Positions 34,540-43,084 of a stretch of 64,000 bases of DNA are shown in pieces. The notes under the pieces were generated by a model. That model worked only from the letters and a program-made list of their open reading frames with translations, had not been told where the DNA came from and searched no databases. The stretch is from Candidatus Halobonum tyrrellensis G22 (GTDB lineage Archaea; Halobacteriota; Halobacteria; Halobacteriales; Haloferacaceae), in the NCBI RefSeq assembly GCF_000495475.1, contig NZ_ASGZ01000070.1, positions 62,001 to 126,000 on the forward strand, in the 5' to 3' direction. Each line of letters starts with the position of its first letter. Position 1 is the stretch's first letter. The translations under genes were made by a program, and so were the position numbers.

Positions 34540-35542
34540 GGAATTCAACCAACTTTGACTGGGGATCGTCTTCGTCTTGTTTGGGAAGGAACGATTCCAT
34601 GGTCATCTGGTCGCCACGCAGGATCTGGAGCATATCCTCGACGTCCGCGCCATCGACAGCTTCAACGAACCTGTTAATATACTCAATAGCGTTGATGTAG
34701 TCACTCCCACCGCGCGTTTTTCTAGTCGCGTAGATCATGTCATACTGGTAGTTTTTCGTCCCACTATCTATGTTTGTGACGACTTGTTCTGTCTTCCCTA
34801 AACCACTCAATCGCGTCGTGTAGGCCTCCAGCAACTCCTCTTTCCCGTTTGCTGACCTCCACCGGTCTCCCCCGTAGTAGTCCACCATCGCGTTCTCGCT
34901 CCCTTTGTGACCAGACGCACGGAGGACGTTTGAGGTCGGGAAGTTAATTAGGTAGTCACCGGTGGTACTGTCTTCGAGGTCTTCAAGCCCGCCCCAGTTG
35001 AGATTTAACCCCTGGTTGTCGATGAACGTGAGATGGTTGAAATTGGCTTTCCCGTCTCGCTTGGCGACCCTCCACATGTTACGGGTGACTTGCTGTAGTT
35101 TCTTGTTAGCGTCGCCAACGTAGACTTCATAGCCGCATTCAGGAGGGGTAATCTGTAGGTCAGAACCATTGAACGCTACGTCTAAACGCTTCTCCAGGGC
35201 AGCCGCGTTCTCTTTATCCTGCTCAATGAAGTACATCTTGGTGAACGGCTCAGCGGCGTTTTTCGCAGCGAGGAGGGGAGACCCGAGGAAACTCTCATCT
35301 GCGTCACCATAGACAGAGACTCCTGAACCAGCGAGCGCGTCAATGTAGAACCAGTCGTTGAAGTACTCAGAGATCACCGTGGTGTACATGTTCACGGTGG
35401 CTACATGGACAATTAGTTTGAGCGCGGACCACGTTCCGAATTCGTTGTAGACATCTGGTTCCACGGACCGGATGTCTTCGGCGTGTCTAGTGAGTGTAGG
35501 AACGCGCTCTTTAACGCGTTCTCTCGGCGAAAGCCCGGCCAT
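34532..35542 (-). CDS. tcmP: three-Cys-motif partner protein TcmP
   Basis: The start is set at ATG 35540-35542 (MAGLSPRERVKERVPTL), 336 aa. An upstream extension is open but rich in unlikely sequence and lies beyond the promoter. The core resembles the TcmP family: a Rossmann-like DWFYIDALAGSGVS strand-loop, then a GSPLLAA block, FIEQDKENAAALEKRL and HLTFIDNQGLNL. The fold suggests a methyltransferase-like nucleotide-binding protein. TcmP genes are known to neighbour three-Cys radical-SAM genes, exactly as here, but the reaction is not established. It is the first gene of the operon. Confidence 0.82.
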   Translation of the reverse strand: MAGLSPRERVKERVPTLTRHAEDIRSVEPDVYNEFGTWSALKLIVHVATVNMYTTVISEYFNDWFYIDALAGSGVSVYGDADESFLGSPLLAAKNAAEPFTKMYFIEQDKENAAALEKRLDVAFNGSDLQITPPECGYEVYVGDANKKLQQVTRNMWRVAKRDGKANFNHLTFIDNQGLNLNWGGLEDLEDSTTGDYLINFPTSNVLRASGHKGSENAMVDYYGGDRWRSANGKEELLEAYTTRLSGLGKTEQVVTNIDSGTKNYQYDMIYATRKTRGGSDYINAIEYINRFVEAVDGADVEDMLQILRGDQMTMESFLPKQDEDDPQSKLVEFHD

Positions 35543-35562
35543 GACTGGTGTTAACAACCTAC

Positions 35563-35575
35563 TTTTAAAAATAAC
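35563..35575 (-). promoter_or_regulatory. TATA element of the tcmP operon
   Basis: On the minus strand the sequence TTATTTTTAAAAGT lies 21-33 bases upstream of the tcmP start codon in otherwise mixed DNA. That is the right distance for a leaderless or near-leaderless archaeal transcript. Confidence 0.55.
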
Positions 35576-35676
35576 TTTGCCTCGGACATATAAAGACATC
35601 CAGCCTTCGTAAAATAGAGAGTAACCAATCGAGGGGCTCCGTTTAGAGAACATCGTATTCGGGGTCCATGGCTGTC

Positions 35677-35934
35677 TCACCGCCGACAGCGACTCCTCGG
35701 CCAACTGGCGCCTTGGAAGTGAGCCCACACGATCTCGCCAGTCGAGCGGACGTACCGCAGGTGTTGACGCTTGTTGCTCCCCATCGAGTGATAGAAGACG
35801 ACGCTGAACGTTCCGTCATCCCACAGCCGGACTTTCCCGGCCCGTGGTGAGGGGAGTTCCATCCGTGCGAGGACACGTATTTGGTCGACGAGCGGTGCAA
35901 GCGGTTCCATCGGCGGTATCTCTGTTGTGTCCAT
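35677..35934 (-). CDS. small hypothetical protein with stem-loop leader
   Basis: The protein has 85 aa from ATG 35932-35934 (MDTTEIPPMEPLAPLVDQI). A compact beta-rich middle reads KVRLWDDGTFSVVFYHSMG. The terminal WPRSRCRR is unlike the rest and may reflect 3' erosion. A perfect 7-base stem-loop lies 15 bases upstream on the same strand. Confidence 0.55.
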   Translation of the reverse strand: MDTTEIPPMEPLAPLVDQIRVLARMELPSPRAGKVRLWDDGTFSVVFYHSMGSNKRQHLRYVRSTGEIVWAHFQGASWPRSRCRR

Positions 35935-35948
35935 GGTGTCGTCCCGTC

Positions 35949-35967
35949 CGCCCGCAGTCAGCGGGCG
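35949..35967 (-). promoter_or_regulatory. stem-loop leader element on the minus strand
   Basis: A perfect stem CGCCCGC/GCGGGCG surrounds the loop TGACT (minus-strand reading), 15 bases before the ATG at 35934. It lacks a clear TTTATC flank but has the same position as the others. Confidence 0.5.
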
Positions 35968-36117
35968 AACGGCGACACGTCGGTCGAGAGCGTGAGCACT
36001 ACCAGCGTCAGCACCCGTGACTGCGAGAAGCCGGAACGACTCTCGAATCATCGTGAGCATTCAAGGGTTTACCGGAGGTACGCAACACCCTCACACACCA
36101 TACGTCTCGGCGTAGAG

Positions 36118-36144
36118 TCTATCACCCCCTGAGGGGTGCGGGGG
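36118..36144 (+). promoter_or_regulatory. stem-loop leader element (TCTATC type)
   Basis: TCTATC is followed by the stem CCCCC/GGGGG around TGAGGGGTGC, 23 bases before the ATG at 36168. The loop core GAGGGGTG is identical to that at 30697, while the stems differ. Confidence 0.6.
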
Positions 36145-36167
36145 CACTCACTCCCGCGGATGACGTG

Positions 36168-36839
36168 ATGAAACGGAACGACGCCGACACGTCCGAGACG
36201 AATCACTCCTCGAACGATCCACAGCCCGACGTCGAGTATGTCGGCTTCCGCGTCGACGGTGAGGCAGTCGTGTTGAACCTCACCGACCGTCGCCAACTCT
36301 CGCCCGACCGGAGTCTCGACCTCGCCAGCCACAGTCCGACTGGCTTCGAATGGGGATTTCGTGGGAACGGCCCAGCGCAACTCGCGCTTGCACTCCTGCT
36401 TGACTACACCGACGACGAGACACTCGCGTTGGCGCACTACACCGCGTTCAAAGACAACGTGGTGAGCGAACTCTCCTGTGACGGCCCGGCCGACTGTTGG
36501 CATCTCACCGGCGCCGAGATCGACGCCGCGCTCGCGGAGGAAACTGAGGAGGCAGTGATTGCCCCCGACGGTGGGCAGACGGAACCAGCACTCCCGTCGA
36601 ACTGGCAGACGGTCGAACGGCACGATCGGACGGTCTACCAGCGCCGCGACGTCGACCACTACATCGTCACCAGCGACGGCACCGACAGGCGTCACCTCCT
36701 CCTGTGTAGTCAAGGTGACCGCGCGTATCCCGCACCGCTGGCCGTAGAGACGCTTCCAGCCGAGGCGAACCCCAACCCGGCCATCGTCGCTCTCACCGCC
36801 GCGAGCAACGATTGTATCGCCCCCGAGGAGGAAGCATGA
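36168..36839 (+). CDS. DUF6166-type protein
   Basis: The protein has 223 aa from ATG 36168, with a GTG 3 bases upstream. The central block FEWGFRGNGPAQLALALLL, then DYTDDETLALAHYTAFKDNVV, and the W-LTGAEID helix match the DUF6166 pattern seen in many accessory regions. A second, C-terminal domain (DRTVYQRRDVDHYIVTSDG) is beta-rich. Function unknown. It is the first gene of a three-gene operon joined by ATGA overlaps and preceded by a stem-loop leader. Confidence 0.72.
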   Translation: MKRNDADTSETNHSSNDPQPDVEYVGFRVDGEAVVLNLTDRRQLSPDRSLDLASHSPTGFEWGFRGNGPAQLALALLLDYTDDETLALAHYTAFKDNVVSELSCDGPADCWHLTGAEIDAALAEETEEAVIAPDGGQTEPALPSNWQTVERHDRTVYQRRDVDHYIVTSDGTDRRHLLLCSQGDRAYPAPLAVETLPAEANPNPAIVALTAASNDCIAPEEEA

Positions 36840-36979
36840 TCGACGCGGTCCGGCTCTCGCGAGCGACATACCAACTCGCCGAGCGTGGTATTGAGGCACT
36901 CGAACGGATCGCTCACGAACTCGAACGCTATAACGACCTGCAAGCGGAGGCGCACGAACGCAACACGGAGGACCGATGA
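36836..36979 (+). CDS. 47-aa helical miniprotein
   Basis: Start ATG 36836 overlaps the DUF6166 stop and the stop at 36977-36979 overlaps the next start, an ATGA chain that strongly supports translation. The sequence is one long amphipathic helix (TYQLAERGIEALERIAHEL). No family is recognised; it may be a small structural partner of the flanking proteins. Confidence 0.65.
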   Translation: MIDAVRLSRATYQLAERGIEALERIAHELERYNDLQAEAHERNTEDR

Positions 36980-37242
36980 CTGCCGCCGACGAGTATGTAG
37001 ACGAGATTCACCTTGAACCGATCGAGAACACCGACCGCGTGAAGGCGACCATCAATGGCGTCGAGGTCGCTGCCGAGCAGGTCCGCGTCACCGGACCCGA
37101 GGTGGTCTTCATCGCAGACGATGCAAGCGTAGCGCGTGTCGAGACAACTCGCCCGCCGGGAACGCTCCCGAACATCGTCTGTCGGGCGCTCGTCCACGGT
37201 GAGACGGCGACCGGGACAGCCGATCCCGAAGCGAATCGGTGA
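36976..37242 (+). CDS. small haloarchaeal hypothetical protein
   Basis: The protein has 88 aa, the third gene of the ATGA-linked operon. It is beta-rich and acidic (DEYVDEIHLEPIENTDRVKA, then VRVTGPEVVFIADD). No motif is visible. Codon use is typical of the host. Confidence 0.65.
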   Translation: MTAADEYVDEIHLEPIENTDRVKATINGVEVAAEQVRVTGPEVVFIADDASVARVETTRPPGTLPNIVCRALVHGETATGTADPEANR

Positions 37243-37534
37243 CACTCGCTGGCGGCGGCGCGACGTACCTTGCTAGTGTGGAGGTTACTGGATCTCTCGG
37301 TCGGTAGTAACCACCGCGAGCGCGACGACCACCAGCCCCACGCGATGCGCGACCGGTCGAACTCCGTGTTGACTGAGATGCTCATCGGACTGACGAGAGC
37401 GCGAAGCCCTCAAATTCCCCGGCCGAACACCTCGGTCGACCGTCACCGATCGCATCCTGCGTCGAAGTGTGCGAAACCGCCCTTCAACCGAATAGTACAA
37501 GGGATTCGATCGGGAATTATTGCACATCCTCAGA

Positions 37535-39214
37535 ATGTCAATCTATCGACCTCTCGCCCGGCTGGGCGTCGTCCTCCTCCTGCTGTGTAGCGCCGCGGTC
37601 GGAGCCGGCGTCGCACACCTGGACGCTGGGCCGACCGAACCCACGGCGGCAGACGGAGCCGAGGCGTCGTCGGTCGGGGCGGACGCCCCCGCGCCGAGAC
37701 AGGTCAACGCAGGTGTCAACGGGACTGCGACGTACCTGCTGACGCCCGAGGAGCCGGGATCGATAACGGTCGAACTCGACTACACGGTCGGCGAGTCGGT
37801 CAAGCAAGTAGTCGTCGACGCCCCCGCCGGGGTCACGAACGCGACGATGTCTGGGTTCGAGCGGTCGGACGACGGTCAGTTCCGGTGGGACGGCGAGACG
37901 TCCCGGCCGACACTGACGCTGACACTCCCGATCGACGGGACGAGCCACTTCCTGCGGTACGCCCCGGCCGACGACGAGCCGTGGGCGCTAGTGCCGACGG
38001 ACACCGTCCGGACGGCGTACTACGACGGCGATACCGACTCGTGGCACGGCGGGATGAACGGGAGCGAGCCAGTCCTCCGACACCGGCCCGCGGGGGCGGG
38101 CGTCGCCACGGACGACCTGGTCTACCTCGGCGAGTCGTCGGTCGTCGCCGAGTCGGACGACCCCGCGTTCCGCGTGGTCGAGAGCGCACCCGTCTCGGGG
38201 ACGAACGGGACCGCGGCCCTGGCGACGCTGACCGAGTTGTCCACCAACCTCAACGTCTCCGCGCCGACCGAACGGACGACGATGCTCGTCGTCCCGTCAC
38301 TCGACGTCTACGGGTTCGCCTTCCTGAACGAGGGGAAGAACCGGTCGCTTGTGGTCGGCCCACGGTACGACCAGCGGACGCTTTCACACGAGTTCGTCCA
38401 CACCCGCCAGGCGTTCCAGGTGACCGACCGGATGCAGTGGTTCGTCGAGGCCAGCGCCAGCTACTACGGCGACCTGCTGCTGTACCGGTCGGGTGGGATG
38501 CGCTACGGCGACTTCCGCTCGGCCGTCACCTTCTCGCGGACCGAGAACGCCGTGTTGACGAACGGGTCGGACCCCGCGCGGGAAGCGTTCTACCTGAAGG
38601 GCGCGCGCGTGTTAGCCGCCCTCGACGCGGAGATACGAACCGAGACGAACGGGAGTCGGACCCTGATGGACGTGTTCGGGCGGGTGAACGACCACGAGGG
38701 ACGGGTGAGCTACGACGACTTCCGGGCCATCGTGACCGAGGTAGGCGGAGAAAGTCTGGGCGAGTGGGTCGACACCTACGTCGCCACGGAGGCGGTCCCC
38801 GACGTGCCGGACCGACTACTGCTGTTCCTCCCGCCGGACGACCCCGACCCCGACGGTGACAGCCTCGCGTCGACACGGGAAATCGAGTTGGGGACCAGTC
38901 CGACCCGGGCGGACACCGATTCCGACGGGCTCTCCGACGGCGAGGAAGTCGACGCCGGAACCGACCCGACCGACCCCGACACGGACGCCGACGGCTACTC
39001 GGACGGGAACGACCCCGCGCCGACCGACCCGGACGAGCCGGGGGCGTCGACGTCGGCCGACGCGAACGTGTCGACGGGGGCGAACACGTCGACCGGCGCG
39101 GACGCGACTTCAGAGTCGACGGAGACGATCGCTCCGGGGTTCGGGCCGACAGCGTGTGTGGCCGCGCTGGCCGGACTCCTGGCGCTCGCGGGACGTACGG
39201 CGTCGCGCGACTGA
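37535..39214 (+). CDS. secreted gluzincin-like metalloprotease with Ca-binding repeats and PGF-CTERM anchor
   Basis: The protein has 559 aa from ATG 37535. It has a signal peptide ([20 protein letters not shown]). A zinc-peptidase signature HEFVH with a downstream [11 protein letters not shown] Glu is typical of M1/M61-type gluzincins. Acidic thrombospondin type-3 repeats follow ([16 protein letters not shown], then [13 protein letters not shown]), then a Thr/Ser-rich linker and a C-terminal [18 protein letters not shown] tail that fits the PGF-CTERM signal for archaeosortase A. I infer surface attachment and extracellular peptide processing. It is a single gene with no operon partners. Confidence 0.82.
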   Translation: MSIYRPLARLGVVLLLLCSAAVGAGVAHLDAGPTEPTAADGAEASSVGADAPAPRQVNAGVNGTATYLLTPEEPGSITVELDYTVGESVKQVVVDAPAGVTNATMSGFERSDDGQFRWDGETSRPTLTLTLPIDGTSHFLRYAPADDEPWALVPTDTVRTAYYDGDTDSWHGGMNGSEPVLRHRPAGAGVATDDLVYLGESSVVAESDDPAFRVVESAPVSGTNGTAALATLTELSTNLNVSAPTERTTMLVVPSLDVYGFAFLNEGKNRSLVVGPRYDQRTLSHEFVHTRQAFQVTDRMQWFVEASASYYGDLLLYRSGGMRYGDFRSAVTFSRTENAVLTNGSDPAREAFYLKGARVLAALDAEIRTETNGSRTLMDVFGRVNDHEGRVSYDDFRAIVTEVGGESLGEWVDTYVATEAVPDVPDRLLLFLPPDDPDPDGDSLASTREIELGTSPTRADTDSDGLSDGEEVDAGTDPTDPDTDADGYSDGNDPAPTDPDEPGASTSADANVSTGANTSTGADATSESTETIAPGFGPTACVAALAGLLALAGRTASRD

Positions 39215-39373
39215 GGGTGGTATGACACGGGACGGCAATCAGGGAGCTGATACTGATACAGTTTGCTTACGTCGGCGTGCCGTGTTTCAGCGGTTGATGG
39301 TGACTGTCACCCACTATTACGAGTCGAGTCAAGTTCCCACAAAAGTTTTCGTATCTGACTTTTTTGCTGTGAC

Positions 39374-39982
39374 ATGGACCGATCTGCCCTCCGCTCAGTC
39401 GGCTCCGGCGTAGGCGCAGCAGTAGTGGCCTACGCACTGACGGGGCTTGTTGCGCTTTCGCTCCTTCCACGACTAATCACACAAGCCACTCCTACCGGAG
39501 AAGAAAGTGGGCTGTTTCAGGCGTACGAGGCGGCTGGACAACCACTCTGGCGTGCAGCTGGATGGATATTGTTCAATGAGAACTTCATTCCCATTAGCGT
39601 CAGCTCTGAGGGTGAAACTACGTATGGGATACTTGTTCCAACACTCGCAGGTGCCGAGTGGCTATTCGTCATTCCAGCGCTCGCGTGCTTACTTGGAGGG
39701 CTCGTTGCTGTTCGACTTACAACCACCTCCAGCACTATTCCGGTCGCAGTCGGAGCGTATCTCACGGTCGGATATACACTCATCACTCTCGTTGCTGCGC
39801 TTCTGTTCACGATGACCGCTGCCGGGTACACTGTTCAACCGAACCTCCTGAGCGGAAGCACTCTTATCTGGCCGTTGGTCATTGTGGGTTACCCGCTCAT
39901 CTTTGGATCACTCGGTGCAGTGATCGCCACAAGCCCCCTTGTCAGAGAAGTAGCGTCCTCACGACCTGAGAGCGAGAGGTAG
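39374..39982 (+). CDS. polytopic membrane protein
   Basis: The protein has 202 aa from ATG 39374. It has four or five hydrophobic segments (about residues 12-34, 95-115, 122-145 and 165-190), separated by a polar loop (PTGEESGLFQAYEAAGQPL) that is probably extracellular. It resembles small haloarchaeal membrane proteins of unknown function. A TATA-like stretch (CTTTTTTGCT) lies about 15 bases before the start. Confidence 0.72.
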   Translation: MDRSALRSVGSGVGAAVVAYALTGLVALSLLPRLITQATPTGEESGLFQAYEAAGQPLWRAAGWILFNENFIPISVSSEGETTYGILVPTLAGAEWLFVIPALACLLGGLVAVRLTTTSSTIPVAVGAYLTVGYTLITLVAALLFTMTAAGYTVQPNLLSGSTLIWPLVIVGYPLIFGSLGAVIATSPLVREVASSRPESER

Positions 39983-40271
39983 GAGACGTACCAGTAACGA
40001 GACTTCTAGGTTACCTGATATCGTCCGCGCGGACTTCGAAGGGTTGACGATCCAAGTCCTCCGGGACAAAGGCTGGCACTGCAACGGACAGACAGAACCG
40101 GGGCAGGCGGGTAACCACCCCGACAAGATGATTCGTGACCACCAAGGCGACGGTTCCTCTGTGAAGTGCCCCACACAGGGGAGCGTGAACGGGCGACCTC
40201 CGAGCGGTGGTCGGCGTGAGTCGAGAGGCGCACCCGGGGAGTTCACCGGCGACAAAGGCGGTCCCTCGGAG
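39983..40271 (+). other. gap with a short coding remnant
   Basis: No intact gene. From about 40017 the frame reads DIVRADFEGLTIQVLRDKGW, a protein-like phrase without a start, followed by low-quality sequence. It looks like the tail of a lost gene upstream of the next small frame. Confidence 0.35.
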
Positions 40272-40520
40272 ATGTCGACCCCGTCGCTCGTTGAGCGCCT
40301 CCTTGCACCGAGCAGTCCGACGCTCGGCCTCCGGCTCATCCCCGGTGAGGGTGACTCGTTCTACCGGCAGAACCGGGGGACGGAGCGGTATCTGTTTCGT
40401 GACGAGCATGGCCGCTGGGTCATCCTCCAGCCATCCGCAGACCGATCCGACGAGGTCGTGCGCTGAGTGTACCTCCCCGACGGCAAGCCACAGACGATCG
40501 CCCGCACTGGTATCCGATAG
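40272..40520 (+). pseudogene. small gene interrupted by an in-frame TGA
   Basis: From ATG 40272 the frame gives 64 residues (MSTPSLVERLLAPSSPTL...) to a TGA at 40464-40466. The same frame continues VYLPDGKPQTIARTGIR to a TAG at 40518-40520. In the duplicate near 63.6 kb the corresponding codon is TGG (HWVYLPDAKPQ), so the ancestral protein was about 82 aa. The 64-aa product may still be made. Confidence 0.55.
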
Positions 40521-40526
40521 TGGACG

Positions 40527-40757
40527 GTGATCGGGTACGACTACGTCCAGCGAGTGGACGCGCCTGACCCCGCGCAGACAACGGTGACGGCGAAGTTCGT
40601 CGCTGACCGCTTCCCCGGATCGACCGTCGAGTATGGCTCCTGTGGCGGGTCGTTCGAGACGACGAACGAGCACGCGATCCACTGTTGGGCCGCCCACCCA
40701 TGGGTGCCGAACCCAGCGCAGATCCGTCGCCGGAGCGAACTCAATCAAGAGTCTTAA
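40527..40757 (+). CDS. small zinc-finger-like protein, copy 1
   Basis: The frame starts at GTG 40527 (76 aa), but the duplicate at 63.7 kb agrees only from an internal GTG at 40584, giving 57 aa, which may be the true start. The core is GSCGGSFETTNEHAIHCW followed by AAHPWVPNPAQIRRR. In this copy the first metal-binding Cys of the CxxC pair is Tyr (EYGSC), whereas copy 2 has CGSC. This copy may therefore have lost zinc binding. Its stop codon is the first TAA of the downstream inverted repeat. Confidence 0.5.
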   Translation: MIGYDYVQRVDAPDPAQTTVTAKFVADRFPGSTVEYGSCGGSFETTNEHAIHCWAAHPWVPNPAQIRRRSELNQES

Positions 40758-40797
40758 CCAACAAACACCGGGATGATCCCTCGCCGGTGTTGGTTAA
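40754..40797. repeat. TTAACCAAC inverted repeat, copy A
   Basis: Left arm TTAACCAACAAACACCGG (40754-40771) pairs with right arm CCGGTGTTGGTTAA (40784-40797), apart from an AACA bulge. Copy C at 63934 keeps the pairing with compensating bases (CTGG/CCAG). Confidence 0.65.
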
Positions 40798-40878
40798 CGG
40801 GCGCTCTCCATCGGCCCGTCGGGAGGGCGGCGGACTCGTGAAATGTGGAGTGTCACAGCGCGGGCTCGCTCCAAGAGC

Positions 40879-40909
40879 TGTTTATCTGCCCTCTGACGAG
40901 TGCGAGGGC
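40879..40909 (+). promoter_or_regulatory. stem-loop leader element (TTTATC type)
   Basis: TTTATC (40881-40886), then the perfect stem GCCCTC/GAGGGC around TGACGAGTGC, 25 bases upstream of the next ATG. Confidence 0.6.
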
Positions 40910-40934
40910 GATTCGCGTTGTCCTCGTACCTGAT

Positions 40935-41210
40935 ATGACCGACCAAGACGAAGTGACTGACCAGTCGGATCGAGCAGGGAACACCAACCAAGAGCGAACC
41001 GAGTACGTTGAACGGACCGACGTCGGCGTCTCACTCACAGTCAAACTCAAGCGCGGGACCGGCACTCGGGATCAAGACGAGGTGATCGCGAAGGCGAAAG
41101 GGTCGACGCTCGAAGACGCTCGTGAAGACATGGACGAACTTCGGGGGTACATCCGCGACCTCGCGGCGGATGTCCGGCAGATCCAGCCCGACCCAGAGTC
41201 AGACGAGTAG
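40935..41210 (+). CDS. small acidic haloarchaeal protein
   Basis: The protein has 91 aa from ATG 40935. Polar N-terminus (MTDQDEVTDQSDRAGNTNQ), a beta hairpin VGVSLTVKLKRGTGTRDQDEV, then a helix (LEDAREDMDELRGYIRDLA). It resembles small haloarchaeal accessory proteins of unknown function. It is the first of three consecutive short genes each with its own stem-loop leader. Confidence 0.65.
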   Translation: MTDQDEVTDQSDRAGNTNQERTEYVERTDVGVSLTVKLKRGTGTRDQDEVIAKAKGSTLEDAREDMDELRGYIRDLAADVRQIQPDPESDE

Positions 41211-41222
41211 GCTCCGGTGCTG

Positions 41223-41253
41223 TTTGTCGTCGCCTCATGCGAGCGGAGGCGAC
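41223..41253 (+). promoter_or_regulatory. stem-loop leader masking a GGAGG ribosome-binding site
   Basis: TTTGTC (41223-41228), then the perfect 8-base stem GTCGCCTC/GAGGCGAC around ATGCGAGCG. The right arm contains GGAGG ending 9 bases before ATG 41259, so the fold would hide the Shine-Dalgarno sequence. Confidence 0.6.
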
Positions 41254-41258
41254 AGTCT

Positions 41259-41477
41259 ATGAGCGATTCAGACCAGTCGACCGAGTCGAATAGCCTCACA
41301 CCCGAACAGCGGCTCGAACCCTCGAACGTCGACCTTCTCAACGCGGGTATCGAGACGATCCACGACATGGAAACTCTTCGTGCGTGCGTCGGCTACGAGA
41401 ACGCCAATCAACAGCGTGTGCGTATCCTCGAACGCCTTGCCCGTCGGGGGCAAGAGATCCGCTCACCCGATGAGTGA
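41259..41477 (+). CDS. small acidic hypothetical protein
   Basis: The protein has 72 aa from ATG 41259 (MSDSDQSTESNSLTPEQRL). A helical C-terminus reads ETLRACVGYENANQQRVRIL. A truncated, frameshifted copy of its 3' half exists at 48178-48270. A GGAGG ribosome-binding site lies within the upstream hairpin. Confidence 0.62.
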   Translation: MSDSDQSTESNSLTPEQRLEPSNVDLLNAGIETIHDMETLRACVGYENANQQRVRILERLARRGQEIRSPDE

Positions 41478-41490
41478 GCCGCCTGGGCTG

Positions 41491-41520
41491 TTTGTCGAGC
41501 CTCGATGGGTGGAGGCTCGA
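41491..41520 (+). promoter_or_regulatory. stem-loop leader masking a GGAGG ribosome-binding site
   Basis: TTTGTC overlaps the perfect 9-base stem TCGAGCCTC/GAGGCTCGA around GATGGGTG. The GGAGG of the right arm ends 9 bases before ATG 41525. The identical element stands before the intact homologue at 48321. Confidence 0.62.
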
Positions 41521-41524
41521 ATCC

Positions 41525-41817
41525 ATGAGTGAACACCCAGAGGTCGAAATTCACCAGCAGATAGCGTTCGGCGACGGCGGTTAACTCAAAGTCACCGAAT
41601 CCAGCGTCGAAACCTCCCTCGAAGACTTCGGCTCCGACGTCGATCATCGTGAACGTAACTCTCAGATCGACCGGCCCGAGGCAGCTGAGTTCGGTGTCGA
41701 CGACCGTCCCCAGATAACGCGGTCGTCGGAGAGTGACCAGTCGAACCTGTTCGCAGAGACGGCAGTAACCAGCAGACGCTCACCGGCGGTGCCATTACGA
41801 TTCAATCCGACATCTAG
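41525..41817 (+). pseudogene. broken copy of the 99-aa acidic protein
   Basis: It matches the intact gene at 48321-48620 closely (MSEHPEVEIHQQ, then VTESSVETSLEDFG and FGVDDRP). A TAA at 41582-41584 replaces a Gln codon (codon 20), and a later small deletion shifts the frame before the QQTLTG segment. Its leader hairpin is intact. Confidence 0.75.
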
Positions 41818-41844
41818 TTATGACCCTAGTTATTACCAGAACAG

Positions 41845-42288
41845 ATGGGGGAGCCTATAGATGGTGAGGTACGACATATTCGGATTACGTCTACGTATAA
41901 GGACTTGCCAGCTGGGAAGGACAGCGAATACAGTTTCTTTGTATATGGAGAGGTAGAACTGGGTGAGCAGTATAAATCTCGTGTCATGGGTGAGAAGGAG
42001 GGAAAGTATGTTGCAGTCACTATTGGAGCCGAACTTGTCTTACGAGTTGATGAGATGGGTGATGGTGGAGGGATAGCAGAGTTACCATCTGGCCCAGTAT
42101 ATCTTCCAGGATTAGAAACAGTAGGGAAATGGTGGCGTTGCAAGGTCTCTAAAGTACAGGAAGATCGGCTTGTTGCGAGGGCAACACAGGTAGTTCCTCG
42201 TAGAAGTCGGATTAAGAAAGGATCAGTATCTGATGAACGAGATCAGTCCTTGAACGATTTGCTCAATCCAAAGTATACTGATTCCTAA
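41845..42288 (+). CDS. hypothetical protein of the nuclease-helicase cassette
   Basis: The protein has 147 aa from ATG 41845. It is beta-rich and looks like a small barrel (EYSFFVYGEVELGEQYKSRV, then KYVAVTIGAELVLRVDEMG), with a basic tail (VVPRRSRIKKG). No family is recognised. It is less GC-rich than the surroundings and lies at the left end of the 41.8-48.2-kb cassette flanked by duplicated DNA. Confidence 0.6.
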   Translation: MGEPIDGEVRHIRITSTYKDLPAGKDSEYSFFVYGEVELGEQYKSRVMGEKEGKYVAVTIGAELVLRVDEMGDGGGIAELPSGPVYLPGLETVGKWWRCKVSKVQEDRLVARATQVVPRRSRIKKGSVSDERDQSLNDLLNPKYTDS

Positions 42289-42406
42289 TTCGATTTTATT
42301 ATTTTCTAGGATACAATTACTGTATAGAGGATCAAAATCCAAATCGTCCATAATATAAAGTATCCAAATATTCATAACTTCTTGGTTGGGTGGTATCACC
42401 GAGGAT

Positions 42407-42997
42407 ATGGACGACTCTATCACACCCTCGGATGAATCTGGTACGCCTTCCCTTGATGAGATGATGCAGCACCTTGAAGAAGCGAAAGCACGTGAGCGAT
42501 CCAGTTCGTCTCAGAGTCGATCGCAGTGGACTGGACTCCAGCGTAAAATGCGGAAGCATCGCAACGTCGCAATCCTCGCCAAAAACTACGCTGAACGGCT
42601 TGATGAACTCGTCAAGTACGACGCTACCACCCACCGGTCAGGTAGTAGCTTAAAATCTGCAGCAGCGGCTGTCGATGCTCATGGTCAACTCCCAATCTAC
42701 TACCGAACTGGTGATACAGTGACTCATGTTGGCATCATCACGAAACTCCTTCTTGACCCGGACCCCGATTCCCGGGAGGCCAAGGAATTCCAGAAATACA
42801 TCAGCCAAGAGGATACATACAGTGATTACGATGGAAACGACGAGCTCGATACGACGACGTATATTGTAGAACAGGGGAAAGAGCTTGATGAACCGTTTCC
42901 GATGACTGAATTGCGGAAGGTTGGAAACAACGAACCGATTGACCCAGGGTTCTGGCGATCTCCAGCGTATGTGTTTCAACGGGAAACAGACTTCTAA
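42407..42997 (+). CDS. hypothetical protein of the nuclease-helicase cassette
   Basis: ATG 42407 gives 196 aa; a TTG 21 bases upstream is the alternative. The N-terminal helix is charged (LDEMMQHLEEAKARERSSSS), followed by an alpha/beta domain with LPIYYRTGDTVTHVGIITKL and FWRSPAYVFQRETDF. The latter loosely recalls EVE/PUA-like folds that read modified bases, but this is speculation. It is convergent with the nuclease-helicase gene. Confidence 0.6.
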   Translation: MDDSITPSDESGTPSLDEMMQHLEEAKARERSSSSQSRSQWTGLQRKMRKHRNVAILAKNYAERLDELVKYDATTHRSGSSLKSAAAAVDAHGQLPIYYRTGDTVTHVGIITKLLLDPDPDSREAKEFQKYISQEDTYSDYDGNDELDTTTYIVEQGKELDEPFPMTELRKVGNNEPIDPGFWRSPAYVFQRETDF

Positions 42998-43084
42998 ACG
43001 GGGAGAGACACACCAGCCACCTGCCGATTAGACAAACAGATCTTCCCCGAATACTTTGAGTATACCTAGGGTGTGGATAGACTG

